A DNA stretch of 64,000 bases from Candidatus Devosia phytovorans (GCA_029202405.1 CP119312.1:191001-255000); one strand, 5' to 3'; counted from the first letter of the stretch, positions 34,303 to 43,167 are shown. Notes: generated from the letters alone by a model not told the origin. Made by a program: numbers and translations.

Positions 34303-36276
34303 TTACAACTGTGCGGTGACGGCTTCAACAACGGCCTTAGCCGTAATGCCAAAGTGGGCATAGAGTGCGTCAATCGGCCCCGAGGCGCCGAAGGAATGCA
34401 TGCCGACGAAGCGACCCTTGTCACCCAGCAGCTTGCTCCAGCTCATCTCGATACCGGCTTCGATGGCGACGCGCACCTTGGCATTGCCATAGAGCTCTGT
34501 CTTGTAGGCATCGGACTGCTTGGCCAGCAGTTCCATGGATGGCACTGAGACGACCTTGGCGGCAATACCCTGATCCTTGAGCGTATTCAGCGCCTCGACG
34601 GCGATGGCCACTTCCGAACCGGTGGCAAAGATCACGACATCTGCCGAGGCATCGCCGGCGATGACATAGGCGCCCTTGGCCGAGAGATTTTCCGGCGTGT
34701 ATTCGGTGCGCAGGGCCGGCAGGTTCTGGCGGCTGAGCGCCAGGATCGACGGTGCGGTGGTGGATTCCAGCGCCAGCTGCCAGCATTCGAGCGCCTCGAC
34801 GGCGTCGGCCGGGCGGAAGACCAGCAGATTGGGAATGGCACGCAGGGCGGTCAGGTGTTCCACCGGCTGGTGGGTCGGACCGTCTTCGCCCAGACCGATC
34901 GAGTCATGGGTCATGACATAGATGGCGCGCTGTTCCATCAGCGCCGCGAGGCGGATCGAGGGGCGGGCATAGTCGGTAAAGACCATGAAGGTGCCGCCAT
35001 AGGGGATGAGACCGCCATGCAGCGCCACGCCATTCATGGCCGCGGCCATTTCATGCTCGCGGATGCCATACATCATGTAGCGGCCGGAATAGTTGTCGGC
35101 CTGGAAGGGCACCATTTCCTTGGTGTTGGTCAGGTTCGAATGCGTCAGGTCGGCCGAGCCGCCAAGGGTCTCGGGCAGAACAGCATTGATGACGTCGAGC
35201 GCCATCTGGCTGGACTTGCGGGTCGCGACCTTGGGCTTGTCCTCGACGAGCTTCTTCTTGAACACGTCGATCGCGGACTTGAAGTCGACCGGCAGGTCAC
35301 CCTGCATGCGGCGCTCGAACTCGGCCTTGTCGGCATGGGCGGCCAGACGGGACTGCCACTCGCCACGGATGTTCTGGCTGCGGGTGCCGGCAGCGCGCCA
35401 GGTGGCGAGAGTTTCGGCCGGGATTTCGAAGGCCGGATAGGTGATGCCGAGCGCAGCCTTGGCGCCGGCGAGTTCCTCGGCGCCGAGCGGCGCGCCATGC
35501 ACCTTTTCCGTGCCGGCCTTCTTGGGGGCGCCGAAGCCGATGGTGGTCTTGGCGGCGATCAGGGTCGGCTTGTCGGACTTCTTGGCGTCGAGCAGGGCCT
35601 TTTCGATGGCGTCCTGGTCATGGCCGTCGATCTCGATGGTGTTCCACTGCACAGCCTTGAAGCGGGCGATCTGGTCGGTGGAATCCGAGTTGGAAACGGC
35701 GCCGTCGATGGTGATGGAGTTGTTGTCCCAGATCACGGTCAGCTTGTTGAGCTTGAGGTGACCGGCCAAAGCGATGGCTTCCTGGGAAATGCCTTCCATG
35801 AGGCAGCCGTCGCCGGCCAGCACCCAGGTGTGATGATCGACGATGTCGGCGCCGAATTCGGCATTGAGCTTGGCTTCGGCAACGGCGAAACCAACCGAAT
35901 TGGCGAGGCCCTGGCCGAGCGGGCCGGTGGTGGTCTCGATGCCCTGGGCGAAGTGGTATTCGGGGTGGCCGGCGGTCTTGGAACCGAGCTGGCGGAAGTT
36001 CTTGACGTCCTCGATGCCCATGTCGGGGTAACCGAGCAGGTAAAGGCTGGAATAGAGCAGCATGGAGCCGTGGCCGGCCGAGAGAATGAAACGGTCGCGG
36101 TCAGCCCATTTGCTGTCGGCGGGATCGAACTTCATCACCTTGGTGAACAGCACGGTCGCAATGTCCGCGCAACCCATGGGCAGGCCGGGGTGACCGGAAT
36201 TGGCCTTTTCGACCGCGTCCATGGACAGGGAGCGGATCGCATTGGCCAAGTCGTTCTGCTGGGCGGTGTTCGTCAT
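34303..36276 (-). CDS. tkt: Transketolase
   Basis: A 657-residue thiamine-diphosphate enzyme of the pentose phosphate pathway, transferring two-carbon units between sugar phosphates. Motifs: NSGHPGLPMGCADI, SAGHGSMLLYS, the cofactor motif GDGCLMEGISQEA leading to IWDNNSITIDG, and the pyrimidine-domain GIREHEMAAAMNG and HDSIGLGEDGPTHQP. The ATG at 36276 begins the conserved N-terminus; the frame is open about 50 codons further upstream without similarity. It heads the tkt-gap unit. Confidence 0.97.
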   Translation of the reverse strand: MTNTAQQNDLANAIRSLSMDAVEKANSGHPGLPMGCADIATVLFTKVMKFDPADSKWADRDRFILSAGHGSMLLYSSLYLLGYPDMGIEDVKNFRQLGSKTAGHPEYHFAQGIETTTGPLGQGLANSVGFAVAEAKLNAEFGADIVDHHTWVLAGDGCLMEGISQEAIALAGHLKLNKLTVIWDNNSITIDGAVSNSDSTDQIARFKAVQWNTIEIDGHDQDAIEKALLDAKKSDKPTLIAAKTTIGFGAPKKAGTEKVHGAPLGAEELAGAKAALGITYPAFEIPAETLATWRAAGTRSQNIRGEWQSRLAAHADKAEFERRMQGDLPVDFKSAIDVFKKKLVEDKPKVATRKSSQMALDVINAVLPETLGGSADLTHSNLTNTKEMVPFQADNYSGRYMMYGIREHEMAAAMNGVALHGGLIPYGGTFMVFTDYARPSIRLAALMEQRAIYVMTHDSIGLGEDGPTHQPVEHLTALRAIPNLLVFRPADAVEALECWQLALESTTAPSILALSRQNLPALRTEYTPENLSAKGAYVIAGDASADVVIFATGSEVAIAVEALNTLKDQGIAAKVVSVPSMELLAKQSDAYKTELYGNAKVRVAIEAGIEMSWSKLLGDKGRFVGMHSFGASGPIDALYAHFGITAKAVVEAVTAQL

Positions 36277-36515
36277 TGCTCTTGCGCTTTCATCAGGTCT
36301 GAAATCTGGGGGAAAGAGGCGCAGAGCCTCCCTCCAGAGGCGGGTTCGAGGCATAACAGGTTCGCCTATCCTGTCAATGACACTGGGCGGCCAAACGGTT
36401 CGGCTGCGAGATTGCCGTCTTTGCGCCACATGGCCCTGTTCGGTTGCATTGGCATGGTGGCTGGGGCACGCTGATGCGGGCTGAATCGCCCATGGGGCAA
36501 GGGACCGTAGTATCC

Positions 36516-36803
36516 ATGAGTGAAGCGGAACTTGAAGACGGGCTGAATGCCGCCAATGCGCGCTTCGAGCGCGCGATGATGCGGCTCGACCAGAGCGTCA
36601 AGAACCTCAATACCCGGCTGCGGCAGCACAACCGCATCGAGGTGGATACGCAGCGCTTGGTGCATGAGCGCTCGCGCCTTGCCACCGAGCTCGACAAGAC
36701 CGCAGCCCGCGCCAAGCGGCTCGATGACAGCGCGCATGACGTGTCGCGCCGGCTGGTCGAGGCGATGGAAACCGTGCGCGAAGTTTTGGCCAAGGCGGAG
36801 TAG
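36516..36803 (+). CDS. DUF4164 coiled-coil protein
   Basis: A 95-residue protein, helical throughout with heptads (FERAMMRLDQSVKNLNTRL) and the ERSRLATELDKTAARAKRL segment of DUF4164. No signal or membrane segment. Its stop is four bases before the zapA start, so it is very likely co-transcribed and perhaps works with ZapA in division. Function is not established. The start is MSEAELEDG; an open frame continues upstream into the tkt promoter. Confidence 0.78.
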   Translation: MSEAELEDGLNAANARFERAMMRLDQSVKNLNTRLRQHNRIEVDTQRLVHERSRLATELDKTAARAKRLDDSAHDVSRRLVEAMETVREVLAKAE

Positions 36804-36807
36804 CGCA

Positions 36808-37185
36808 GTGCCCGAAGTCAATGTCGAGATCAATGGCCGCAAGTATCGCATGGCCTGCGAAGAGGGCCAGCAGGGTCACCTGATCGGGTTGGCGGAGCGG
36901 TTCAACACCCATGTCGAGGCCCTCAAGGGCGCCGTCGGCGAGATTGGCGACAATCGCCTGACCGTGATGGCCGGCATCGCCGTGGTCGACGAACTGGCCG
37001 AGGCCGAACGCCGCATCAAGGCGCTGGAGCAGGACGTACTGGTGCTGACACGGGCCGGCCAGGAAGTGGCGGCGGAAATCGAAACGCTGGAAGCCCAGTT
37101 TGCCAGCAGGCTCAGTGATGCCGCGCGGGCGCTGGAAGGCGTCGCCGGAGCGCTGGACGAAGCAGCACCGCTGCCGTTGAGTTAG
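36808..37185 (+). CDS. zapA: Cell division protein ZapA
   Basis: A 125-residue protein that cross-links FtsZ filaments. The N-terminal domain begins PEVNVEINGRKYRMAC and includes HLIGLAERFNTHVEALKG. The C-terminal ~60 residues form the coiled coil that dimerises. GTG start at 36808 with GGAG seven to eight bases upstream. In relatives zapA is followed by 6S RNA and 5-formyl-THF cyclo-ligase; here an antiporter and parDE intervene. Confidence 0.9.
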   Translation: MPEVNVEINGRKYRMACEEGQQGHLIGLAERFNTHVEALKGAVGEIGDNRLTVMAGIAVVDELAEAERRIKALEQDVLVLTRAGQEVAAEIETLEAQFASRLSDAARALEGVAGALDEAAPLPLS

Positions 37186-38822
37186 GCGTCCCGGCTCAGG
37201 CTGTCCATGAAGGCCTGCTCGATGTCCATCTGCTCGAGCATTTCGCGGACAATGGTGTCATCGAGCTCGCCATTGTCGCGGGCTGTGACCAGCCGCTGGC
37301 GGCGGGCTTCGAGCAGGATCTTGCCCAGCGCCATGGCCCTTTCTGCGTCGAACCCCTGGATTTGCTCGGACTTCTCCTCCTGGCCGATACGCTTGGCCAT
37401 GACGGCGGCGAGGCGCTGCGACGCGGGATCCGGATTGGCGCTGGAATAAGCGGCGAGGGCCTCGTTGCTGGCGGCCTGGATCAGCTTTTCCGCATTGTCA
37501 TGCTCACGCTTGACGAAAAGCGGATGGTCGGAATCCTCCAGTTTCAGCTTCGCTATCAGCCAGGGCAGGCTAAGCCCCTGGATCAGCAGGGTTGCGATGG
37601 TGACGAGGAAGGCGAGAGCCAGGATGGCTTCGCGGCCGGGGAAGGGCTCTCCGGAGGCCGTCACGAAGGGCGTACCGGCAGCGGCGGCCAAGGTCACCAC
37701 GCCGCGCATGCCGGTCCAGGCCAGAACAGTGTTTTCGCGCCAGCTCAGGGGCGGCTGGGGCGGCTGCGCCTTGTGCCTGCTGTTGCGGAAACGGGGTGAC
37801 TGTTCGAAAGCGGGCCATCGCTCGCTGATGCGGCGGTAGCGCCAGCGGCCGATCAGGGCTGTTGCGAAGATCCAGGCAAAGCGGATGGCGACGCTGGCGA
37901 TGAAGATGGCGGCGGTGGCCATGGCAAGATCGGTCAGCTCGAAACCGGCCTCGCCGGCATCGGTGATGACGAAGCGGAGCTGCAGGCCGATATAGGCGAA
38001 GATGAAGGTCTCGAGCAGCGTGTCGACGGTGCGCCAGAAGCTTTGCTCCTGCATGCGCTCTTCGTAGCCTGCCTGAACGCCATGATGACCCATGGTGAAG
38101 CCCGCCATGACCACGGCCAGCACGCCCGAGGCATGCAGTTCCTCGGCGGCAAGGTAGGCGGCGAAAGGGATGATTACCGAGAGGGCGGTCGAGAGTGCCG
38201 GGCTGGCCAGGCGGTGGCGCGCCCATTGCGCCAGATTGCCGATGACGAGACCGACCAGCACCCCGACGGCTGCCGCATAGAGGAAGTAGAGCGGGATGCT
38301 GTCGATAAAGGCGTGAGTGCCGGAGGCGGTGGCGACGAGCACGGCGAACATGGTCAGCGCCGCCGCGTCATTGATCAGGCTTTCGCCCTTGAGCACGGTC
38401 ATCAGCCGGCGCGGCAAGCCGGCCTTGCGACCGATGGTAATGGCGGTGACGGCATCGGGCGGCGCGATGACGACACCCAGGATGAGCGCGGTCAGCGGCA
38501 ACAATACAGGCAGGACGGCGGTGGCGGTGCTGCCGATCACCAGAGCCGTGGCAAAGACCAGAAAGACGCCAAGATTGACGATGGTGCCCATGCGCCGGCT
38601 GAATTCGGCAAAGGAAAAGTCTCGCGCGGCCGAGAACAAAAGGGGCGGCAGGACGAGGGTCAGGATGACCTCGGGTTCAAGCTCCAGTCGCGGCAGACCG
38701 GGGATGAAGGAGGCTATCAGCCCGATGATGGCCACCAGCAGCGCCGGCAGCACATTGCGCCTTTCCGCAAAGGCGGTGATGGCGATGGCAACAACCATGA
38801 CGATGAGGATGTGGGCAAACAT
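37182..38822 (-). CDS. Cation:proton antiporter, CPA1 (NhaP-like) family
   Basis: A 546-residue protein with about twelve membrane helices and a C-terminal cytoplasmic tail. CPA1 hallmarks are GVVIAPPDAVTAITI (acidic ion-site region), LKGESLINDAAALTMF (the ND motif) and WTGMRGVVTLAAAAGTPF. It would exchange Na+ or K+ for H+ across the inner membrane. It converges on zapA with a four-base overlap. No neighbouring ion-homeostasis genes are seen. Confidence 0.9.
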   Translation of the reverse strand: MFAHILIVMVVAIAITAFAERRNVLPALLVAIIGLIASFIPGLPRLELEPEVILTLVLPPLLFSAARDFSFAEFSRRMGTIVNLGVFLVFATALVIGSTATAVLPVLLPLTALILGVVIAPPDAVTAITIGRKAGLPRRLMTVLKGESLINDAAALTMFAVLVATASGTHAFIDSIPLYFLYAAAVGVLVGLVIGNLAQWARHRLASPALSTALSVIIPFAAYLAAEELHASGVLAVVMAGFTMGHHGVQAGYEERMQEQSFWRTVDTLLETFIFAYIGLQLRFVITDAGEAGFELTDLAMATAAIFIASVAIRFAWIFATALIGRWRYRRISERWPAFEQSPRFRNSRHKAQPPQPPLSWRENTVLAWTGMRGVVTLAAAAGTPFVTASGEPFPGREAILALAFLVTIATLLIQGLSLPWLIAKLKLEDSDHPLFVKREHDNAEKLIQAASNEALAAYSSANPDPASQRLAAVMAKRIGQEEKSEQIQGFDAERAMALGKILLEARRQRLVTARDNGELDDTIVREMLEQMDIEQAFMDSLSRDA

Positions 38823-38883
38823 CGGGAGCCTCCGGGGCGCCTAGATAGTGAGTAGCGAGCGCGCTGTCTGCAAGCTTAATTCT

Positions 38884-38898
38884 TGGCAATGTTTGCCA
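38884..38898. promoter_or_regulatory. Palindromic operator candidate upstream of parDE
   Basis: TGGCAA-TGT-TTGCCA is a perfect 6-bp inverted repeat with a three-base spacer, 34 bases before the parD ATG, in promoter position. ParD-type antitoxins autoregulate by binding such sites. The operator role is inferred. Confidence 0.5.
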
Positions 38899-38931
38899 TA
38901 AGGTCTTAGATTGGATGAGCCAAGGAGAACC

Positions 38932-39198
38932 ATGATGGCCACGATGAATGTTTCCCTGCCCGACCAGATGAAGCAGTGGATCGAAGACCAGGTCGCCACC
39001 GGCCGTTACGGCAATAGCAGCGACTATGTGCGGGACCTGGTGCGACGGGACCAGGAGCGGGCGGGGGCGCAGCAGAAACTACAGGACATGGTGGATCAGG
39101 CGCTGGCGAGCGGAATTGTCGAGAGCAGCAGAGAAGAGCTGATCGAACGTGTCATGTCTCGCGCGGAAGCTGCCATTGAAGCGCGAAAATCGGCTTAG
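38932..39198 (+). CDS. parD: ParD-family antitoxin (type II)
   Basis: An 88-residue CopG/ParD antitoxin: N-terminal ribbon-helix-helix with TMNVSLPDQMKQWIEDQVATG and YGNSSDYVRDLVRRDQ in adjacent pieces, then a disordered C-terminal toxin-binding tail. AAGGAG lies six bases before the ATG at 38932. It binds its own promoter and neutralises the ParE-like toxin that starts three bases after its stop. Confidence 0.88.
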   Translation: MMATMNVSLPDQMKQWIEDQVATGRYGNSSDYVRDLVRRDQERAGAQQKLQDMVDQALASGIVESSREELIERVMSRAEAAIEARKSA

Positions 39199-39201
39199 GC
39201 G

Positions 39202-39489
39202 ATGGTGTGGCGGGTTGTCGATGATGCCGCGGTGGATTTGCAGCACATTGCCGAAGACGGCATCCTCAACTTTGGCGAAAGTCACGCTCGCAGATACACG
39301 GTCAAGCTTGTGGACATGTTTGATACGCTTGCGGCCCTGCCCTATATGGCTTCGCCCAAGCAGGCGGCCCAACGCGAGGTCCGCCTCATGCCGTGCGGTG
39401 CGCACAATATCGTCTACGTCATAGAGAACGAGGACGTCATCATCCTGCGGGTTCTGCACGGGCTGCAGGATTGGTTCGATCTGCTTTAA
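39202..39489 (+). CDS. parE: RelE/ParE-family toxin
   Basis: A 95-residue RelE/ParE-fold toxin. Features: WRVVDDAAVDLQHIAEDG with the N-terminal helical hairpin, the central strand REVRLMPCGAHNIVYVIE, and the end DVIILRVLHGLQDWF, which matches the ILRVLHG consensus of ParE. ParE toxins poison gyrase; RelE relatives cut mRNA. The assignment to ParE rests on the ParD partner and the LRVLHG strand. Confidence 0.87.
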   Translation: MVWRVVDDAAVDLQHIAEDGILNFGESHARRYTVKLVDMFDTLAALPYMASPKQAAQREVRLMPCGAHNIVYVIENEDVIILRVLHGLQDWFDLL

Positions 39490-39530
39490 CTCACCCTTTG
39501 CATCCCGATTCAAAGCGCCTATATCTCAAT

Positions 39531-39690
39531 CGCTGCCCGGCGCGTGAGGATACCAATATCCCCGGGGCCTTAATCGATTCTGAGGGAGCTGTCCCTGACC
39601 GGACCCGTGGGTTCGGACATACGGCGCCCACCTACGTAAGTAGGTTCCCGGGATCGCTTATCCCACGGCCAGGGTGGCCCTAATTTTGAG
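39531..39690 (+). ncRNA. ssrS: 6S RNA
   Basis: About 160 bases directly upstream of the 5-formyl-THF cyclo-ligase gene, the classic 6S position. It folds into the expected rod: GTG-GGATA pairs with TATCC-CAC, ATCCC-GGG pairs with CCC-GGGAT, then an open central region, then an apical hairpin CCGGACCC/GGGTTCGG. A well-spaced promoter precedes it: TTTGCA at 39497, a 17-base spacer, TATATC at 39520. 6S RNA binds the housekeeping RNA polymerase holoenzyme and mimics an open promoter. Ends are estimated. Confidence 0.78.
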
Positions 39691-39704
39691 AGCAAGCGGC
39701 GCGT

Positions 39705-40292
39705 ATGACGGACGAGGTGATCGAGGAGGCCAAGGCGGCCCTGCGCATCAAGGCCCGCGCGGCCCGTGCCTCGCTCGATCACGAAACGCGCGCCGAAGCC
39801 GCCATTGCCGCCGCCGGACATTTTTTCGATGGCGTTGGACTTCAGCCAGGCGACGTGGTCGCTGCCTATTGGCGCATTCGCGACGAGCTCGATTGTCAGC
39901 CCATCCTGGTAAGGTTGATGGACAGCGACCAGCCCGTGGTGCTGCCGGTGGTCATGGGCCAGGACGAGCCGCTCGACCTGCGCATCTGGGAGCCGGGTGC
40001 CTCGCTTTACGAATCCGGTTTCGGCACGCTGGCGCCATCCGAACTTGCCCCACGTGCCGAGCCTGATGTCGTCATCATGCCGCTGCTCGGCTTCGACAAC
40101 ACTGGCACGCGCCTTGGCTATGGCGGCGGCTATTATGACAGGACACTTGCCCATATGACGAAACGACCCCTTCTCGTGGGCCTGGCCTTCGCGGTCCAGG
40201 AACTGGACAGCATTCCCCGCGAGAGCCATGACGTGCCGCTCGATGCCGTGGTCACCGAAGCCGGTGTCCGTCATTTCGGCGCTGCCGCATGA
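39705..40292 (+). CDS. 5-formyltetrahydrofolate cyclo-ligase
   Basis: A 195-residue enzyme (YgfA/MTHFS family) that uses ATP to convert 5-formyl-THF to 5,10-methenyl-THF. Motifs: the KAALRIKARAARASL N-terminus, VVAAYWRIRDE, and the C-terminal MPLLGFDNTGTRLGYGGGYYDR, which holds the family's GxRLGxGGGYYD signature. It overlaps the next gene by four bases. In many bacteria it lies in the 6S RNA transcript, as the position suggests here. Confidence 0.94.
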   Translation: MTDEVIEEAKAALRIKARAARASLDHETRAEAAIAAAGHFFDGVGLQPGDVVAAYWRIRDELDCQPILVRLMDSDQPVVLPVVMGQDEPLDLRIWEPGASLYESGFGTLAPSELAPRAEPDVVIMPLLGFDNTGTRLGYGGGYYDRTLAHMTKRPLLVGLAFAVQELDSIPRESHDVPLDAVVTEAGVRHFGAAA

Positions 40293-41107
40293 GGCTGTTG
40301 TTTCTGGGCGATGTGATGGGCCGGGCTGGCCGTGATGCCGTGGCCGAGCGCCTGCCGGGGATCATCGAGCGCTATAAGTTCGATTTCGTCGTGGTCAATG
40401 GCGAGAATGCCAGCCATGGCAAGGGCCTGACCGAGGCGCATTTCAATGCGCTGCGCAATGCCGGCGCCGATATCGTGACGCTGGGCGATCACGCTTTCGA
40501 CCAGCGCGAGGCGCTGAGCTATATCGAGCGCGAAACCACGCTGATCCGGCCGATCAACATGCCGCCCGGTACACCAGGCCGTGGCGCCATGTTCGTGGAA
40601 AGCCGCAAGGGTCACCGGGTATTGGTGATCAACGCGCAGGGTCGCGTGTTCATGCCGCCGATCGATGACCCGTTCCGCGCGGTGGAAGCTGCTGTGGCCG
40701 CTTGCCCGCTGGGCGAACAGGCCGATGCGATCATCGTCGATTTCCACACCGAGGCGACCTCGGAGATCCAGGCCATGGGCGTGTTTCTCGATGGCAAGGT
40801 GACGCTGGTGGTGGGCACGCATACCCATATCCCCACCTCGGATCACCGCGTGCTGCGCGGGGGCACGGCGCTGATGGCCGATGCTGGCATGTGCGGGGAT
40901 TTCGATTCCATCATCGGCACCGAGAGCGACGAGCCGCTCAACCGTTTTCTCACGGGCATTCCCAATGGCCGCTTCACGCCGGCCGAGGGGGAGGCGACGC
41001 TGTGTGGCGTGGCGGTCGAAACAGATCCGCGCACGGGCCTTGCCGTCAAGGTGCTGCCCCTGCGGATCGGCGGGAGCCTGTCGCAGGCAGAGCCGATTTT
41101 CGACTAG
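40289..41107 (+). CDS. YmdB-type metallophosphoesterase (TIGR00282)
   Basis: A 272-residue calcineurin-like phosphoesterase of the YmdB/TIGR00282 family. Metal ligands are visible in FLGDVMGRAGRDAV, VVNGENASHGKG (GEN motif), TLGDHAFD, IIVDFHTEATSE and VGTHTHIPTSD. Members act as cyclic-nucleotide phosphodiesterases in firmicutes; the substrate in alphaproteobacteria is not known. It is translationally coupled to the cyclo-ligase by a four-base overlap. Confidence 0.92.
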   Translation: MRLLFLGDVMGRAGRDAVAERLPGIIERYKFDFVVVNGENASHGKGLTEAHFNALRNAGADIVTLGDHAFDQREALSYIERETTLIRPINMPPGTPGRGAMFVESRKGHRVLVINAQGRVFMPPIDDPFRAVEAAVAACPLGEQADAIIVDFHTEATSEIQAMGVFLDGKVTLVVGTHTHIPTSDHRVLRGGTALMADAGMCGDFDSIIGTESDEPLNRFLTGIPNGRFTPAEGEATLCGVAVETDPRTGLAVKVLPLRIGGSLSQAEPIFD

Positions 41108-41127
41108 ACTTGCCTTGGGAGACCGCC

Positions 41128-41508
41128 ATGCGCCGCTTCGCCGTGATGATGCTGCTTTCGCTCAGTCTTTTGGTGTCCGCGACGGCACAGGAAAAACTGT
41201 CCCTTGCCGTGGCTGAAGCCGAGGCCAGTCGGGATGCCACGGGAATGCCCGTGGTGAATGTGGTGCTGGATGACGAGGGTCGGCAGGCGCTGGCTGAATT
41301 TACCTCAGAGCATGTCGGCAAGGTCATCGAGATCCTGGTCAATGACACTGTCGTGGTCGCGCCACGGATCATGGACCCGATCGTGGGCGGCACTTTCGTG
41401 ATCTCGGGCAGCTTTTCGAACAGCGAGCTCGATGCGCTGGCCGAAGTGATCGGTACAGCGAGTGCGCCGCTCTTCGTTCGGGTGCAGGCCGATGGCAAGA
41501 GCAAATAG
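41128..41508 (+). CDS. Secreted SecD P1-head-like domain protein
   Basis: A 126-residue protein with a signal peptide (first ~21 residues, ending SATAQ) and a single domain resembling the periplasmic P1 head subdomain of SecD: VNVVLDDEGRQALAEFTSEHVGK, then IEILVNDTVVVAPRIMDPI and GGTFVISGSFS in separate strands. No membrane channel helices are present, so it is a free periplasmic domain, not a translocase. GGGAGA lies upstream of the ATG. It follows the phosphoesterase gene by 20 bases. Function unknown. Confidence 0.72.
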   Translation: MRRFAVMMLLSLSLLVSATAQEKLSLAVAEAEASRDATGMPVVNVVLDDEGRQALAEFTSEHVGKVIEILVNDTVVVAPRIMDPIVGGTFVISGSFSNSELDALAEVIGTASAPLFVRVQADGKSK

Positions 41509-41594
41509 GCCGTTACGGCGCGGCTTCACATTTCCACCACGCCTGCCTATATAGCGCCACCAATTCCAGTATTCCGATATGAGGGGAGTGACCG

Positions 41595-42341
41595 ATGGCC
41601 GGCCATTCACATGCCAAGAACATCATGCACCGCAAAGGCAAGTCCGATGCGGTGCGCTCCAAGATTTTTTCCAAGCTGGCGCGAGAAATCACCGTTGCTG
41701 CCAAGCTGGGCATGCCTGATCCGGCTTTCAACGCGCGACTACGCCTTGCCGTGGTCAATGCCCGCTCGCAGTCCATGCCCAAGGACAATATCGATCGCGC
41801 CATCAAGAAGGCGATCGGTTCGGACGGCGAGAACTATGATGAAATCCGCTACGAGGGCTATGGCCCCGGTGGCGTTGCCGTCATCGTCGAAACACTGACC
41901 GACAATCGCAATCGCACAGCGTCAAACGTCCGCTCGTACTTTTCGAAGAGCGGCGGCGCGATGGGCGAAACCAATTCAGTCGGCTTCATGTTCGACAAGG
42001 TCGGCGAGATCACCTATCCGGCCAAGGCCGGCAGCGAAGACAAGGTGATGGAAGCCGCCATCGAAGCGGGTGCCGACGACGTCGAGAGCGACGAGGAAGG
42101 CCACTACATCACCACGACTTTCGAGGCGATGGTGGAAGTTGCAGCCGCGCTTGAAAAGGTGCTGGGCGAGGCTGAATCGGTCAAGGCCGTGTGGAAGCCG
42201 CAGACCAATACGCCGATCGACGCCGACAAGGGCGCATCGCTGATGAAGCTGATCGCGACGCTGGAAGAAGACGATGACGTGCAGAACGTCTATTCGAACT
42301 TCGAGATGAGTGACGAAGACGCGGCCAAGCTCGAAGCCTGA
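41595..42341 (+). CDS. yebC: YebC/PmpR-family protein
   Basis: A 248-residue YebC/TACO1-family protein, starting MAGHSHAKNIMHRKGK and containing YEGYGPGGVAVIVETLTDN and GAMGETNSVGFMF. YebC proteins have been described as DNA-binding regulators (often of ruv or quorum genes) and more recently as translation factors for proline-rich stretches. Its position upstream of ruvCAB is conserved, but here two GGDEF genes on the other strand intervene. A terminator follows. Confidence 0.95.
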   Translation: MAGHSHAKNIMHRKGKSDAVRSKIFSKLAREITVAAKLGMPDPAFNARLRLAVVNARSQSMPKDNIDRAIKKAIGSDGENYDEIRYEGYGPGGVAVIVETLTDNRNRTASNVRSYFSKSGGAMGETNSVGFMFDKVGEITYPAKAGSEDKVMEAAIEAGADDVESDEEGHYITTTFEAMVEVAAALEKVLGEAESVKAVWKPQTNTPIDADKGASLMKLIATLEEDDDVQNVYSNFEMSDEDAAKLEA

Positions 42342-42367
42342 GCCGTTTTCACGAGATAAGGTCTCTA

Positions 42368-42394
42368 GGGCGGTGCCACGGCGCCGCCCTTTTT
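42368..42394. terminator. Terminator after yebC
   Basis: GGGCGGTGCC / GGCGCCGCCC stem (one G-T pair, tight loop) followed by five T residues on the plus strand. The convergent diguanylate cyclase gene ends at its edge. Confidence 0.85.
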
Positions 42395-43167
42395 CATGCG
42401 CTGCGCTTGAGGGCGATCATCGGGTGGTCGTTGAGATGGGCCATGGTGACGCGGTTGCGGCCGCTCTTTTTGGCGCCGTAGAGCCGCTGGTCGGCAATCC
42501 GGAACAGTTCGGAAAAGCTGGCCGGGCGGTCAAACACCACTGCGCCGACACTGACGGAAAGCGGACGCTGCTCGCCGGTTGGCATGAAGCGGGCCTGGTT
42601 GACGGCGCGGCGAATGCGCTCGGCAATCAGCTCGGCCGATCGCTGGTCGACTTCGGGCAGGTAGACGCCGAATTCCTCGCCGCCCATGCGGCCGACAAGG
42701 TCGCCCGAGCGCAGCGTGGCGCGGATGGCGCGGGCGATGATGGTCAGGGCTTCGTCGCCGGCGTCATGGCCATAGACGTCGTTGATCGACTTGAAGTTGT
42801 CGGCATCGATCATCAGCAATGCGCCGCGATTGCGCCGCGACAGCATGGTGCCCACCTTGGCGGTGAAGGCGCCGCGGTTAAGGCAGGCCGTCAGACTGTC
42901 AGTGCGGGCGACAAGGCCGAGGCGCAGGTTTGACCGTGTCAGGCCCCGCATGCGCAGGCCGGTGTAGATGAAGAAGGGCACGGCCAGGATGATCGGCAAA
43001 ATGGTGGCGGCGACAAGGGCGCGCTGCAGCGCCTGGCCACCGAGGTCGATGAACAGGGCTGTGTTGAAGGCCAGGCACACGATGAGGCAAGTGACCGTGC
43101 CGAACAATGTCCATAGTCCGACGCCGGACCAGTTTTGCAGGGCTGTCGAGTTCTTGCTTGGCATCAT
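42394..43167 (-). CDS. Membrane-bound diguanylate cyclase (GGDEF)
   Basis: A 257-residue protein with two N-terminal membrane helices (about residues 16-36 and 45-68) and a C-terminal GGDEF domain. The active site reads GGEEF, and the inhibitory I-site RSGD lies exactly five residues before it, so both c-di-GMP synthesis and product inhibition are expected. DSLTACLNRGAF and NDVYGHDAGDEAL are also canonical. It is a close relative of the next gene upstream, with the same layout. No sensor domain beyond the membrane part. Confidence 0.92.
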   Translation of the reverse strand: MMPSKNSTALQNWSGVGLWTLFGTVTCLIVCLAFNTALFIDLGGQALQRALVAATILPIILAVPFFIYTGLRMRGLTRSNLRLGLVARTDSLTACLNRGAFTAKVGTMLSRRNRGALLMIDADNFKSINDVYGHDAGDEALTIIARAIRATLRSGDLVGRMGGEEFGVYLPEVDQRSAELIAERIRRAVNQARFMPTGEQRPLSVSVGAVVFDRPASFSELFRIADQRLYGAKKSGRNRVTMAHLNDHPMIALKRSA

